A stretch of 64,000 bases of DNA from Primula veris (GCA_963682055.1 OY821747.1:16356258-16420257), one strand, 5' to 3'. Positions 41,961-56,523 are shown, counted from the first letter of the stretch. Notes: generated by a model not told the origin, from the sequence alone. A program made the numbers and translations.

Positions 41961-42741
41961 GGGTATGTTTTTGTTAATTTAGTTTCAAAAGCAGTATGTT
42001 TTGTAAATTTATCATTTTATCAACTATTTCTAACATGATACTATTGATGAATCACAATTCTTGTTAGTTAATATGTATCACAAAATAACTCCGATTATCG
42101 TAGATATATTATAATATGTTTATAATCGTTAAGATTGTCATAAGATTACGAAAATTCATAAATCATGGTTTAAACTTTAAAAGAATTTAAGGCATGTCAA
42201 AGTTCTATTTTTGTCAAATGTTCTCTATTTAAGAAGAACATATTGGTTCGTTGTTGTCCAACAGATAAAAAAATCATCTTTATTATGAAGAGAATTAATA
42301 AACGAGGGGTAGGCTATGGGCGGCTCTTCGATTATCGTCATATGACTGACGCCATGAACATTAGGATTATGGCTCCATCGCTAATAACACAATAGCGGCA
42401 ACAACATCGTCATCACTCTCGCCTCAACCATTAAAAACCCGGACAAAGACTTATGATGGCTAAGCGGCCAAATAACTTAATCGATTCGTTTTATTCATTT
42501 AAAATATTATTTTTGACATGTTGAGTGTTAGTCGGCGGACAATTATTTTGCCTAGTCGTCGTTTCTACTATTTTTATATTGCTTTATGCACAACAAGTGT
42601 TCGATAAATTGCAAACAATAATTATTAGTTTAAATATACATGGTATGATAAATTACTTTTAAAACTAACCATCTCTCTAAATTCTCCCTACCCCAACTCA
42701 AAACCCTAATCGCCGCTTGGAGTAGGGATGTCGTTCCTACC

Positions 42742-43030
42742 TATAGCGACCCGGTCCCACGGACCGAACCGCCACGTCCGTATCAACAATATTGCCGCTT
42801 TGGCACAACTTTCCAGGGGGTCACCCATACTGATACTACTTCAAGCTAAGCATGCTTAACTGTGGAGTTCCGTCCTCGCTATTGTGCCGCACGACTTTAA
42901 AAGACCTTGTTGATAGAAAATTGATCTTTAAGCTCATATACCACACGAGTACTCTCATATCTAGGCGATGTGAGACTGACGCACAACACCGCACCACAGA
43001 ATTTCCTTCCTGAAAATCTGGGTCGTCACA
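42742..43030 (-). mobile_element. Solo Cassandra LTR with 5-bp TSD CTACC
   Basis: 289 bp, related to the LTRs at 40.6-41.4 kb and reading in the minus orientation. CTACC occurs on both sides (42737-42741 and 43031-43035). The 5S-like region is present but more diverged. Confidence 0.85.
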
Positions 43031-43035
43031 CTACC

Positions 43036-44960
43036 CCTAGAAATTTCCCATGCCACCACCTCCTCTCTTCTATCTCTTACCCTACCGTCACCCCCAAAAC
43101 CCTAACTTTTGATCTATCCATCGAGGGGGAGGGATAGATCGTCAAGGGAGAGGGATAGATCGTCATATGAGGGTTTTACCCAAAAAAACAATCGTTATTG
43201 TTAGGACCTAGTATAGTTATTTCAGTTACCTTTGTTGGTTTCGATTAAATAAAAATTTATATATTGGATATGACGTTCGAGATATTTCTATTATTGGTAT
43301 TAGTACTTTAGTAAGGATATCGTGCCTAATGATTCACGATCCCAAGGATATAAGAGGATTCAGATAATTTTTTTGTTAAAATCCAGGAAAAAAAAACTAA
43401 AGTATTCAGTCATTGGATCGTGAAAGTATAATAAAAATTCGATAAGACGCTTATTGGATCATGGAAGGACAGTCTAAACTCGAAAAATCTGAAAGAAAAA
43501 AGGTAAAATTTGCGAGAAGATGCACAACGAGAAGGCCAAAATTTAAAAGCAAGCGGAAGAAAAAGAAATCTCATGTACGCTAAACCTAGCACGTGATGCT
43601 CAACGTAGAAAAATTATGTCTTTTTAATTTTCTTGTAAGGTTTTGAATAACTTAGGAGGTTATTCTTTTTATTTTTATATATTTTTAATGTTTTCATTTA
43701 GAAATTGTTCCTTAACAAGGTTGATTTTAATAATTGATTATTAATGAAAAAGTGGGTCTCCCACAATTTATAAAAAAGAGAACAAATTACTTTGATTCTT
43801 GTGTATTGCATGGACAAAAGATAATATAATTTTAGAACTTTAGAGATTTTGACATACTTGTATTTAATGAAAAATCCTAAAATACATGATGTTTATGTTT
43901 TTTTAGAATTTCTATAGATTGAATTTGCTACTATTTTTCGTAAATAAAATATTGTATAAAGACATATTAGTCTTTATAGTATCATTTGTTTGTATTTAGA
44001 GATATGAGACTAATGAAAAGAAGATTTGGTAGACGAGTTTAGTTCTCAATCATTAATATACCTTTTAGAAAAAATTTGGAATTTCTAAAAATTATGATAT
44101 TTGTATTTCTTATTACATAGAACAATGTTATGAAATTATGAGAGATAATGATCCAATGTGTAGATTTCGTCAATATATGCAACATCTTTTTATTGTGTGT
44201 TTCGTTACTTTTTTCGGAATTTGTATGTCAAAAATTCATTAAATGCTTATGTATGTGTTTGTTTGGGATTACCATTAGTCTATTTGTGTTATTTACTCGA
44301 GATAAATGTGGTGTTTTTAAATATGAGATTCTAAATCGTAGCTTGACAATATCATACGATGTGTGATTATTTTGGATATTAGTGTGACGTTAGAGGAACT
44401 TAGAATCACATAACATAGATGAGAATGATATTTCGTTACTGAGATCGATTCGGTAGGGGCAACGAAATGACTTTGAATTCACGATATTGTTGGTGATTCA
44501 GCGTGTCATCCTTGCGATTATGCATATTAATGGAAGACCATGACAATCGTAAAATGCTCAAAAACCTATGATCATTCGGTAAAAGGAAATGAAGTGAGGT
44601 ACTGTTAAAAAAAGTATGACTGATGTGATCTTGAAATCAATAGCACAACCGGAAAATGTTAATCACGGTATTTCTTACTCTTCTCTTACATTTTTTAAGG
44701 CACTCCTCTCTTTTACGGTTTGATAAAAAAGTTAAATTAAATAATCAAACAAATGGGTATAATAAGTCCACGATTGATGGTAAACTCGTTTTGCTTTTAA
44801 AAACAACGTTTAGGTTCACAATCGATTCTTCATTTTCATTTCAATCATTTAGAATTTCCAATTTCCGATTTTCCGTCTTATTTCACGTTTTCCGTATCTC
44901 TTCCCGATTTGCATGTCGTATTTGACAACTATAATACCAAGTCATTAACTAACCAAGCTA
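43036..44960. other. Intergenic, no gene recognised
   Basis: AT-rich sequence with short frames only. The 72- and 89-codon frames at 44148-44366 and 44656-44925 have no recognisable domain and biased composition, so I do not call them. Confidence 0.5.
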
Positions 44961-44969
44961 ATATAAAAT

Positions 44970-45565
44970 TATCTACCGTAGCTTTTATGTTATCACAACC
45001 GTTGAATTGGATTAAAAATGTTTCTATAAATGTTAAAATATTACCATCTACAGTAGTTTATATTTTATCATAACCGTCGAATTGGATTAAATCTGTTTCT
45101 ATAAGTGATAAAATATTACTATTTACTCTAATTTCTATTTTACCACAATCGTTGAATAGAATTAAAGTTGTTTTAAGTGTTAAAATATTACTATCTATTG
45201 TGGTTTCTATTTTATCAAAACCATCAAATTGGATTAAATCTGTTTCTATGTGTTAAAATATGATCTACTATTTACTGTGGTTTCTATTTTATTAGAATCG
45301 TCAAATTGGATTAAATCTGTTTCTATAAGTGTTAAAATATTATCTACTATTTAATATGGTTTCTATTTTATCACAACCATGGGATTGGATTAAAAGTTGT
45401 TTCTATAAGGGTTAAAAACTTAAAATATTACTATATCTACCGTAGGTTTTACTTTATCACAAGGGTCGAATTCGAAATGGATTAAAGTTGTTTATATAAA
45501 TGTTAAAATACGATGTGATGTAGTTTTTAGTTTATAACAACAATGGGATTAAAACTGTTTCTATA
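44970..45565. repeat. Tandem repeat of about 75-80 bp, about eight copies, upstream of the IDM1-like gene
   Basis: Units with TTCTATTTTATCACAACCGT, GAATTGGATTAAA and GTTTCTATAAGTGTTAAAAT follow one another with many small differences. They end about 530 bp before the IDM1-like ATG. Confidence 0.75.
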
Positions 45566-45824
45566 ATAAGTGTTGCAAGAGTAAATATTTTGTATGTAGT
45601 GTAAGTTGTTTGTGTTGTTTCACGTTTACTACCGTCACATTGCATATAGTCTATGACTATATTAATTACAGTATTAAATATTACTGGTATTATTTATTAA
45701 CCAAAGTAAAATAGGACTAGTTTTAAAATATTACTATAGTTATATTATTTTATTTTATTTTATCACAACCGTCAAATAGGAGTAAAGCTGTATATACACT
45801 ACTATAGCACAGACACAAAAATAC

Positions 45825-45920
45825 ACAAATATATATATATATATATATATACTCATAACATAAATTTATAGATATATATAGATATTATAGATATATATAT
45901 ATATAGAGAGAGAGAGAGTT
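45825..45920. repeat. TA and GA microsatellites in the IDM1-like promoter or 5' UTR
   Basis: Runs of TATATA are followed by TATAGAGAGAGAGAG, about 180 bp before the start codon. Confidence 0.7.
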
Positions 45921-46096
45921 AAGAATGAATGAACAGTATGGCAGCAATAGAGGCGTGCTTTCTCTGCTCTTATTATTACATTGATTTTGTTACCTTACAT
46001 TTTTTTTATTCATTTAATCTATCAAATTAAAAAAAACCCCTTAAAATTTGAGTATTAGTTTTATCTAAAACCCTAAATTGAAGAATTTGGCTAATT

Positions 46097-49000
46097 ATGG
46101 AAGATTGTTCAGAGAAAACAAAGAAGCGAAAAAGACCCAATAATTCCCTTAAGCTTCTCGTTGGTGACCAAGTCGAAGTAATTATTTAATTTATTACTAT
46201 TATTCTGTTTTTATTTATTTATTGTTTTTCTTAACTAGCTCATTATCTCACCATATGCATGCTTCACTTTTTTGTTTTCTTAATTCTTAATTAAATAAAT
46301 TATGTTTATTTAGTTCTTTAGGGTTTTATTATCCTTCAAAGTTTGCTCAACTAGTTTTTAATTTTGGAAATTTAAGGATGCTATACTAATGTATGCTCTT
46401 TAGGGTTTTTTTTTTAATATATTTTCTGGGTAGTGATTTTTTAAAATTATGTTTCTTTAGTTCTTTAGGGTTTTATTATCCTTCAAAGTTTGTTTAAGTA
46501 TTTTTTAATTTTGGTATTTTGAAGGATTCCACATGTTATTATACCAATGTATGCTCCTTTATATATATTACTGGGTAGTGATAAATAAATGTACTTAAAA
46601 GAATGGGGATTTTGCTATTTTATTGCTGGTTAATTTTATTTGTGGATAAACAATTAGGCTTGTTTACAATTTACATTATTTCTGTATTAGTAAGTTATTA
46701 AAAAAACACGTGTCTTTACTTCTTTAGGGTTTTATTATCCTTCCAAGTTTGCTCAAGTGGTTTTTAATTTTAGAATTTTGAAGGATTTTGTGTGTTATTA
46801 TACCAATGTATGCTTTTTTTTTGTGTATATTTTCTGGGTAGTGATTGTTTAATAAGTATATTGCTGATTTTACCTTTTATTGCTGGTGAATTTTTGTGTG
46901 GATAAATTAATAGGCTTGTTGGGTTGATGAATTACAATTTTTTTTATTTCTGTATGAGTAATTCATTAAAAATATATGTTTTTTTTTAGTTTTTTAGGGG
47001 TATACTATCTTTTCAACTTTGCTGAAGTAGTTTTTAATCTTGGGATTTTAAGGATTTTGCGTGTTATTCGAATGTGGCCTCCTTTTATTTTCTGCGTAGT
47101 GATTGTTTATAGTAATGATTTATAAGTATTTAAAACACTCAAACAGGGGCAGAACCCGGACGATTTTCTTCGGGGCGCCGTGGTGTAAAAAATACGTCGA
47201 ATAGAAAAAAATAGGGTCTAATACAAATTTTTTTTTTTCTATGTTCAACATAGCATAAAATAAATATAAAGTCAAGACAAAGAACATTGGACAATAAAAT
47301 AATTTTTTATGTAATCTTGTTTGGGAAAATACAACGGGTAGTTAGAAAATTTGGTAATTTCAAAGTAAAAAACAAAAAAATTTAGAAAAAAGAAGCTAAC
47401 ATGATTTGAACTCCTAACCTTCCACCACCTTATGGTCCAATTTTACCATTACACCAGCAACTCTTTTGTTTAACTAGAGGGGACCATCAATGTATATATC
47501 TCAGAATTTTTTTAATTACATGTATAAAAAAAATAAAATAAAAATTGAAAATCGTCGCCGGGTTGGTCACGGCCACCCCCAGCCCCCCCTTGGGTCCGCC
47601 CCTGCACTCAAAACATTTGTGCTTATTACGATGGGGTAAAGCTGATTTTTGCTTTCTGTTGCTGGATAATTTTATTTGTCGACAAATTAATAGGTTTGTA
47701 AACATAAGTAAATGGTAGGTTGATTAAATTTTGACTGTTATGGTATTTTTTTTTTTTTTAATATTATTGGATCAGATAGGCTGATAAAAAAAATCTGACA
47801 TTTTCTACGAATCTTCACTGTGATCTATTATTGGTTGCGTTGTTTTTCAGTAATTTATTTTATTTATTGTACAATGAGATTCAAGGTATAAAGTTGGTCT
47901 ATTTTCTAGGGTAGATTTTTATCCCCATTATGGTTAAAAGATATATGTAAGCTTTCGGAGGGTTGGAGCTCAATTTTGTGCCCTTTTAGGGTTTGTTTGC
48001 CCTGCAATTTTCAAGTAAAAAAAAAACAGGTTTAAACGACAAATTACGAGCTCATAAGCTACACCAGAACGAACTATAAACTCAGAGTTACTATACAATA
48101 ATTAGTCAAGTACATCACTCAAATGCTCAAAGAAATATACTCCCAATCAGATGTACTTTATTTATCAATCAATGGTGTGTTTAGATTCTACCATTAATAG
48201 AGCTTTTGATACAAATATGAAAGGTCATTGTTTTTGTTTCCCAGTGGGTGCAAGATTTTGCACAAGCAGTATATGACTCCCCAAGAAGGCATTTTATTTC
48301 GTTTCTGTTAATTGCTACGATTCAGGTTTTAAACTTTTAAGAAAATAGTGTGTTCCTTTTGGCTCAGTATTGTCGACTCCACTGTGGGCTATTTTGGAAG
48401 AATCTTAAAAGTATTACTTTTACTTTTAAAATTAAATGCGTGTACGGTGTACCCAAGAAAGTTGTAATTATTACAGAGTAATAAATTCGATGAAAATAAG
48501 TATACTTTTTAAAGTATCTAGATGACTAGATTCATACTGTTTTATGAAAGCGTAATTGTCATCTGATCACACTACTGTCGGCTGTTCCGTGCTGTTCCTA
48601 ATAAATAAAAATATACTCTTCTAACTTTCAACCAAACATACTTAAAAAATATCTTTAATCTTAAACTATACATTTTCACCTCCAGTAAAATAGGAAACTT
48701 TTTATACTCATTACTAATATTATACTAGCAAATGAGACATGTATCTGACCATGCCTGTCTCTGATTCTGTGTATTCTTTTTGCGATTTATCTTTTACTTA
48801 AGATATTTTCTGAAGAGTGTAAAACTTTTGCAGGTCAGAAGTGTTGATGAAGGGTCCATGGGATCTTGGCACTCTGCAGTTGTCATTTCTCGTAATAAAA
48901 GCTCTCGTAAAGTTAGATACGACTTCCTTTTTTGTGATGACGGTTCCAAAAAATTAATTGAGATAATAGACTTCCACCCCGTTGTCGATGGTATCACTCC

Positions 49001-52000
49001 CATTGGTAGAATGAGGCATTTCTACCGTGGCTTGATAAGGCCATTTCCCCCTTCTCTGGAGAGAGAGAGGTTGTCCGTACACTACGGACAGTGTGTAGAT
49101 GCTTATTACCAAGAAGCTTGGTGGGAAGGTGTGGTTTTTGACCATGAGAACAGTTGCGAGTTCCACTATATATTTTTTCCAGATATTGGCGATTTAATGC
49201 AGATCGGAGTTGATAATTTAAGGATTACTCAGGATTGGGATGAATTTACGGAAAAGTGGACACCTCGTGGGAACTGGCTTTTCCTCGAGTTGATTGAAGA
49301 ATTTAAGAAAGAGAAGATGATTCATGTTTCTGCAAGGGAGATTTGGTACGAAGTGAGTGAGAAGGAGGGTTTTGAAACGATAAGCGAGTGGACTAATTTT
49401 TCCACAAAAAAAGATGTTTGGAAAAGTTTGGTTATGGAAGTTATTAATGATCATTCTGAGTTTGTTGCAGAAGTGTTTTTCGAGGAGGTTAACGAATCTG
49501 TGTTGCAAGGTGAAAACGATCCTTCAATCAAATTAAATACAGAAGAAAAAGGCAGGGCATTGAATATAAGTCTCTCAAGTAGCTCAAGCCATGGTTCAGG
49601 TTCTTGTATATCTGATAAACCTATTAAAATACAGAACGTTGATGAATGCCAGATTGGTGGACAGGGCATCGACATGAGTTTTGCGGCTGAGAAATGCCTG
49701 GAAATTGCAAGTAAATCAAAGATAAATGAAGAAAAAAGACTTGATAAGATAAGTAGCTCAAATTCAGATACTACCGATGAGGCAACTCCATGCTCTGCTC
49801 CATTAATCGTACCTTGTAATATGCTACAGGACTTGGATAAGGAAAGCGAGGAGTCCCCTACCGATAAAAGATTCAAACGTAAATGGGAAATTGCTGGCAC
49901 AGATATTGTACCGGAAGCTGAGTTTTGCCCTGGATCTGTTTCAAAGTACTTAAATGGATCTGAATCTGAAAATCATATGAGTTTGGCACTGAGTTTGCGA
50001 AAGCATTTAGCCTATTTGGGCTGGAAAATAGAAGTTTCCAGAGACGTAGGATTAAATAGGAATAGGATGAGATATACCTCGCCTAAAGGAAGACCTTATA
50101 TGTCACTTGTTACTGTTTGTAAAGATTGGAAATTTTCTCAAAATAAAATGACAAAAGGGAAAGAGACTAAATTATCCTCACCTCCTCCGACATCCCATGC
50201 CCTGATATCTTCCCCTTCCGAAGTCGTTGAGCCTGCGGAATTTCCTGATGCAGTAAAATATTATGCTAGAATCGGTAACTTACGAGAACAAACTAAAAAG
50301 AAGATATTGCCTAAAATTGCTACACCTGCGGAAATGGAAAATAAGGCGAAAAAGCATCTAGTCTCTCGTGGGTGGTCAATATGGACAGATGAGACAGGGA
50401 GGAAGGATCAATTACGCTACACTTCGCCAGATGGCGAAACGCATACTGATCTTGCTATAGCTTGCAAAACATATACATACTGTGAAGTCAACGATGTTGA
50501 TGAAACAGCTTTGTATACAGAACCAATGAAGCATAATAATATTAGCAATGAAGCTAACGAAAAGATAATAGCTAACAGTGTCTCTCTCTCCCTAACTCGT
50601 TGTAACAGCTTGGTCCAAAGAAGAGGTAAAAAAACTGCATATAAGAAAAAAGAGAAAAAAAATCTTCCATCGGCCAAAGTACGAGATGACATGGACGATC
50701 ATTATTCTCCAAATTGCAGTAAAAGGCCAACTAGGCAATTGGATTCCTCTTCATCTTTTGGAAGCCCACTGACGGTTTTATCTTGGTTGATAGACAATGA
50801 CATGGTGTTACCCCGGTCAAAAGTTTATTACCTTGCGAAAAAAGTAATTTCTCCAATTAAAGAAGGGATAATAACCCGCGAAGGGATCAAATGCAATTGT
50901 TGTAAGATTAATTTTAGTCTTGGTAAATTTCAAGCTCATGCCGGGAGTACAGATGGAAATAATCCATCAGCAGCGAATATATATTTGGAGGATGGAAGGT
51001 CTTTATTAAATTGTCAATCACAATTGAGAAATCGATTACGAATAAAAAGCTTGCTTACACCTTCTTATCAGCCAAAACGTAAGAACACAAATGATTCGAT
51101 ATGTTCTGTTTGTCATTTTGGGGGCCTGCTAGTAATGTGTGATCATTGTCCATCCTCGTTTCATCGTGAGTGCTTGGGTTTGAAGGTAGTATTTCTCTCT
51201 CTGTATTAGCTTTGCCGCAGTGTGTATGTGCTGTGATGTTAAGAAAACATCTTCAGCATACATCTCTTTTATTTTCATTTTTATTTTCATTTTCATTTTC
51301 ATTTTCATTTTCATTTTCATTTTCATTTTCATTTTCTTATTGCCTTTTACACGGTATGGATACATATGTAAGTTTTTCTGAGTGATAAAATCCAGTTTGC
51401 AAAATTTCTTGTGTGGATGGGAATCGTCCCGCACTATATCCTTTTTCATCATGCCATTTGGTTTTCCTTTTATGGGCCACATCAATTTTGTTTTGAAACG
51501 TTTTCTTTGTGTTTTGTTGATCGTAGTGAAAGGAATTAGTGTGCACCCCAAAATGAGCAATACCACATGTCCTTTTTGGCTGCTCACCGATATCTTAGAA
51601 AGAGTATTGAGGTTATTAAATTCCGAATTTATTTGAAGTATTTTGTTTGCGAATGATTCATTTAGGATATTCCTGATGGTGAGTGGTTCTGCCCGCGATG
51701 CTGTTGCGGAATCTGTGGGAACAACAAATTTAATTTGGGAGCCAAACAGATTATGCAAGGAAGTATATTAAATTGTCATCAGTGCGAGCGCCGGTGTACG
51801 TTACTTTTTTGTTTGGTCTTCTACTGATTTCTTTTCTAGTATATTAATCTATGCCAAAGTATCTCAATGTATGCATCCATTAGTTTGCTGCTAAAACAGT
51901 TTGAACTCTTATATGCTGATTTTGTTTGCAGATCATGTGGGGTGCCTATTGAAACAGAGTGATGATGGAAACATAAAAATTTGTAGTGAAGGAAAATGGT

Positions 52001-55000
52001 TTTGCAGTAGAAAATGTGAACAGGTATGCAGTTTCTCTTTTACTGTATTTTGGATCAGTACTGTGGTCACATGCAAACATCAAGATTCTAACATTAAGAA
52101 AACTTACAACATTTGGATATGTCCATACTAGTTTTATAAAGTTCAACAAGGCAAGGTTTCAAAAGGCGCTAGGCAGTGTCTAAGCAGAAAGGGCCCACCT
52201 GAGCGCCTGGCCGCCTGGGCGGTGCCTAGGCGGGAAAACGGCTTTTAAGTGTTTTTTTACCTTTCTTTCTACTTTCTAGGTTTCTCAAGCAATAGACATG
52301 TTGTATATATGATTATCATGCTAAATCAAGTATTTCGGTTAGCTTATAATTACACGGTGTCAACTCAATAAAGTCTACATCATCTCCTTTTACCAACCAT
52401 GCTTGTGTCATACTTGCATCTTACCATGTAAATATTTGAGTGTCTTTCCTTTGACTTTTCCTCAACTTGTTAATAATTTAGCATTAAATTAAACATATAC
52501 TAAGTTGTTCGAACTTGACACGTCTACTCTATTCCTTTATTCAGTCCTTGTAAGTCGATCTAAGAAAAAGGTTGCCGTTGATCGAAGAAAGAGGGTTTGT
52601 TTAAGACCTACGTTTATAATGTTCAATATGTTTTTTGTTTATCAGGTGTTTTTTTGACCCATTGAAACCGGTTTGACTTGAATTAAACTAAAATATTAAA
52701 CGCCTACATAAAAGCGGGGCTGTCAGGTGGCGCCTAGCGCCTAGGCGGCCACCTAGACTGCCTTTTAAAACAGTCTAGATCATATAAGTACTTTTATTGG
52801 ATGAAGTAGTTAGGTGGATTGTGTGACCATGTACTCTACTATTATTATTATTATCTGAAACAACTCTCAAACAGAGAACACATGTTATTCGTTGTTGCAG
52901 ATATTTCTGGGTCTCCGCAAACTTTTAGATAAACCATTTGTGGTTGGAGATGGTAATCTAATTTGGACTTTATTAAAGTACATTCCAAGGGATGGTGATA
53001 GTGATGACATGGCGCCTTCGGTGGAGACATACAGCAAGCTTAATCTTGTTGTATCTGTGATGCGCGAGTGTTTTGAGCCTATGAATGAACCTGGAACTAA
53101 GACAGATATTGTTGAAGACGTTATTTTTAGCAAAGGGTGAGACTTTTATTCTGTTGGCTTACCTTGCTATCCCTTCATATTGTGTTGTTCAGTGTAACGT
53201 TCATTGTAAGTACTACTTTTATTTGTTAATCTTCATAGATAAGTTTTTGTTGTATCTTTTGATCATGAGGTTTCCCCTTGCATGTTTATTTGGATGATTA
53301 TCATCTGGGAAACTATGATAACACCCCCTGAGGTTCCCACCTTTTATTGATTTAATCCAAATTTTTATTTCTATCCAATTTGTCCCTGAGGTTTCATTTA
53401 TACATCAGTTACGTCTTTTTTAGTATTTCGAACCTTTTTTCCTTCGCTGATGCTTATTCTTTTAAAAACTCATACACTGCTGAGAATTTGAGATTAATCG
53501 GGATTGATGTTTCATGCGTGAATAAATAAAAATACAGTTCACTTTGTCATTAAGAAATTAATATTTTTATATTTAATGTTGTCCTATACATCTAATATCT
53601 ACTTTAATGAAGTTACTAAGTAGTTTTTTAAAACCAAAATATATGGTATGCTCGACTACATTAGAGTTTGATATTATAAATCCCGTATTATGTGATTCAT
53701 GCCTTATATAACTCAATGAATTATTTCAACTATTATGTAAGTATATCATACTCTTTTGAGAAAAGAACGGTTAAAAAAATGCCAAAAAGATCTATATGAT
53801 AATTTTTTCAAGACTCTGTTATGAAATCAATAGAACATGATTTTTTTTTATTAAATTGTTAGAAGACCAAACCTTGGGAATTGATAATTGCACTTACTAA
53901 TTTGCCTTTCTTGATGACCTTATCGCTAGCAAGTTTGGAAAGTGTTCATAAGGGATACTTCACAATTTAGGTTTATTAGCACTACAGTCGATAGATTCTT
54001 AGACAAGAGTCGCAGAAATGAAGCAAGTAAAATATTGGAAACACATAGTAACTAAATAGTTTATCTAAAGCAAGTGTTGTTTAGAAGTTCTGGTGTTTTA
54101 CTTTTATATCATCTGAAATGAATTCTTTATCTAGTAACTGACCGATGATCATGACTTCATATTGTTCGTCTTCTCGTGCCAGCACTTTATTAGCATTACA
54201 GCAAGTTATTAACACTACAGTTGAGAAATTCCTAGGATGGTGGTTTTTACTGGAATGAAGATTCTACTTCAATTTTTAAATCTGTTTTTCAATCACCAAC
54301 TTTTTTCTCTTTTACTTTTCAGGTCCAACTTGAGTCGTCTCAACTTCGAAGGATTTTACAATGTGATTTTATCAAAAGATGATGAGTTAATTGCTGTCGC
54401 TGCAGTAAGGTAACATACAACTACAACCATACAAAAGTTACTTCTCATTTATTTGGACATGATAACCTGCACATTGTTTGGTCTTGCATTTCTTAACTTT
54501 TCTTTTTTATTTCAGGGTTCATGGCGAAAAGGTGGCAGAAGTTCCTCTTATTGGTACACGGTTTAAATACCGCAAGCTCGGAATGTGCCGCTTCCTCATG
54601 AATGAGCTCGAAAAGGTAGTTCTCAATTTGTGTTTTTATTCCATTTCTACTTCCTTTTGTGATTTTTTTTTTTTTTGTATCTGAAGAAGGTAATGGATTG
54701 TCAACAGACCTACTAGTTGGAAAATTGTTTTGTCTTAAGTATTGAACCTTAAGATTCTTGATATTCATGAGACAGAAAAAGGAAAAACCCATTTGGCTTG
54801 GTTTGTTAGCACAGGTTACTGTGCAGAGTGCGCCATAGCTGATTTTTTTTTTTTGACAAAACCACCTGTTACACTTGTATACCAAAAGATCTAATCTATT
54901 GATTGTTGATAAAGAAAGTAAGTATTATCAAATGCGAAGAGATGGGAGTCCTGGTCTTTTCTGTTTTCTCTAGACTCTGCTAATGCCCCATAAAGAGATA

Positions 55001-56523
55001 CGATTGAAGATACCCATATGAAGTTATAAACTTAGGAAGGAATAATTTACACTTGGAACTGTGAGAAAATTAGAAGAGAGCACGCTGATACATACTCCCT
55101 CCGTCCCTAAATAAGTGTTCACTATTACATACTAGGTTGTCCCAAAATAAGTGTCCGCTTTCTCAATTTGGTAATTATATGGTAATTAGAAAGTAACAAA
55201 GTTACTCTCTTATCCTTTATATAATCTCAAAACAAAAAAGAACATACAAGGAAATAAACATTAAAACTTGGTACACTTACCATTCATGGCTACAGCCTCA
55301 ACAATTTTTAGGAAATAAGTTACTCGCATGAACTTTAATTATACTACTTATAAGGGAAATATTGGTAGTTTATGTATTAAAATTTAACACTTTTAAAAAG
55401 TAGCAATTTATAAGGGGGACACGTAAAAAGGGACGGAGGGAGTATTTTCTTTCATTCTGCAGGGCTTTTACATTTTTTGTATTCTGTCATATAATTAAGG
55501 TTTTAGCATTTCTGACTTCTAGTCTTTACTAGTTTATTCTCTATTGAAATTAAAATTCATAGTTTCACTCATGCAAAACCAAATTATTAAAAAACAATTC
55601 CAGGAAGTCTGACTAATGCTTTCAAGGACCGCATAAATAGGGAAATTCCACGATTTATCATAGAAGGGAATAATTTGAGAATAGAATCACCTAGTTATGG
55701 ATCTGTTTACATATATAGCAGAAGAAAGTTTTTTTTTTTTTTTTTTGGGAGGGTAAGCAGAAGAAAGTTGATCAACCGTTCAAAGAAAGTAGAAGTTGAA
55801 TTATATGATAGATAAATTGACAATTCCTGTTATAGCTGTAAACAATTTTATGGAACTGCTTACATGTTTTAGCAAGATTTTGACTTTGCAAAATAGACGA
55901 AAGAAATGATATTTTGATTTTTCTATATGAACGCCTGGCATACGCCATTATAGGCATTCATGCTTTTTGGGTGTTTCAGAAAAAAAAACTCCTTGTTCTG
56001 GTTCGGGGTAGCCTTAGGTAATGAAGTAACTTACCAGCAAATCTGTAATGCAACTCTTAACTCTCGAGCTAACCTTGAATTTGTGCGCTCTTTTATGTGT
56101 TGTTGCAGAAGCTGATGGAATTGGGAGTGGAGAGAATACTTATGCCATCAGCTCCCAGTGTTCTCAATACTTGGACAGCATCCTTTGGATTTTCAAAAAT
56201 AAATGAAACAGAGAGATTAAACTTACGTAGCTACACTTTTCTCGATTTCCAAGGAGCTGTTATGTGTCAGAAAATTCTTGCTGTGTCAGAGCAACCATTA
56301 AGTGTGTGATTTTTACCCTCAATTGCTATTCTGTATGCTATGGAAAATCACAAACTGGCTTATATATTTTCCTAATATGGTTTGCCCAGGAACCCTGCAA
56401 AATACTTACGACAGAGTTGGTGGACCTACTGATATAACTTCCTATAGAAAAAGAAAAAGTTCTGAATTATTACAAGCTGAACTGACCAAGGAGGCCAAAA
56501 CTGTGTACCAAGTAACAGAATAG
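46097..56523 (+). CDS. IDM1-like chromatin protein: Agenet, PHD and GNAT acetyltransferase domains
   Basis: Nine exons with GT..AG borders: 46097-46177, 48834-51185, 51666-51795, 51932-52023, 52901-53136, 54323-54409, 54516-54615, 56109-56301 and 56390-56523. Together they give an uninterrupted 1134-residue frame. Domains: basic N-terminus; two Agenet/Tudor-like modules (about 22-170: VRSVDEGSMGSWHSAVV, VDAYYQEAWWEGVVFDH); two related repeats with RYTSPxG; a TPL-binding (Jas-like) region (LTVLSWLIDNDMVLPRSKVY); a PHD finger split by intron 2 (CSVCHFGGLLVMCDHC, EWFCPRCCC) plus a second Cys-rich finger (NCHQCERRYHVGC); and a GNAT fold from about 965 (LIGTRFKYRKLGMCRFLMNE is the acetyl-CoA loop). 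Relatives acetylate histone H3 and help DNA demethylation. The last intron is only 88 bp; its retention gives a TGA at 56309. The TAG at 56521 overlaps a good donor (TAGTAAGTCT), so the gene may continue. Introns carry several MITEs. Confidence 0.88.
47144..47604. mobile_element. hAT-like MITE in intron 1, TSD CACTCAAA
   Basis: Ends CAGGGGCAGAACCCGGA and, on the other strand, CAGGGGCGGACCC. The octamer CACTCAAA flanks both ends (47136-47143 and 47605-47612). It is 461 bp and non-coding. Confidence 0.85.
51270..51337. repeat. TTTTCA hexamer microsatellite in intron 2
   Basis: About eleven TTTTCA-type units lie shortly after the PHD-splitting donor site. The Lys/Met-rich frame on the other strand comes from this repeat. 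Confidence 0.9.
52151..52777. mobile_element. MITE-like element in intron 4
   Basis: Left end AAGGTTTCAAAAGGCGCTAGG; the right end, on the other strand, is CTGTTTTAAAAGGCAGTCTAGG. GC-rich CGCCTAGGCGG words lie near both ends. The inverted ends are imperfect and I found no clean TSD. Confidence 0.5.
55095..55442. mobile_element. Stowaway (Tc1/mariner) MITE in intron 7, TSD TA
   Basis: 348 bp starting CTCCCTCCGTCCCTAAATAA and ending GGGACGGAGGGAG, with TA on both sides (55093-55094 and 55443-55444). This is the typical Stowaway structure. Confidence 0.9.

Noticed and set aside
40083..41990. A larger transposon bounded by AAAACATACC and its mirror sequence
   Set aside because: Short AT-rich inverted similarity only; no TSD could be placed.
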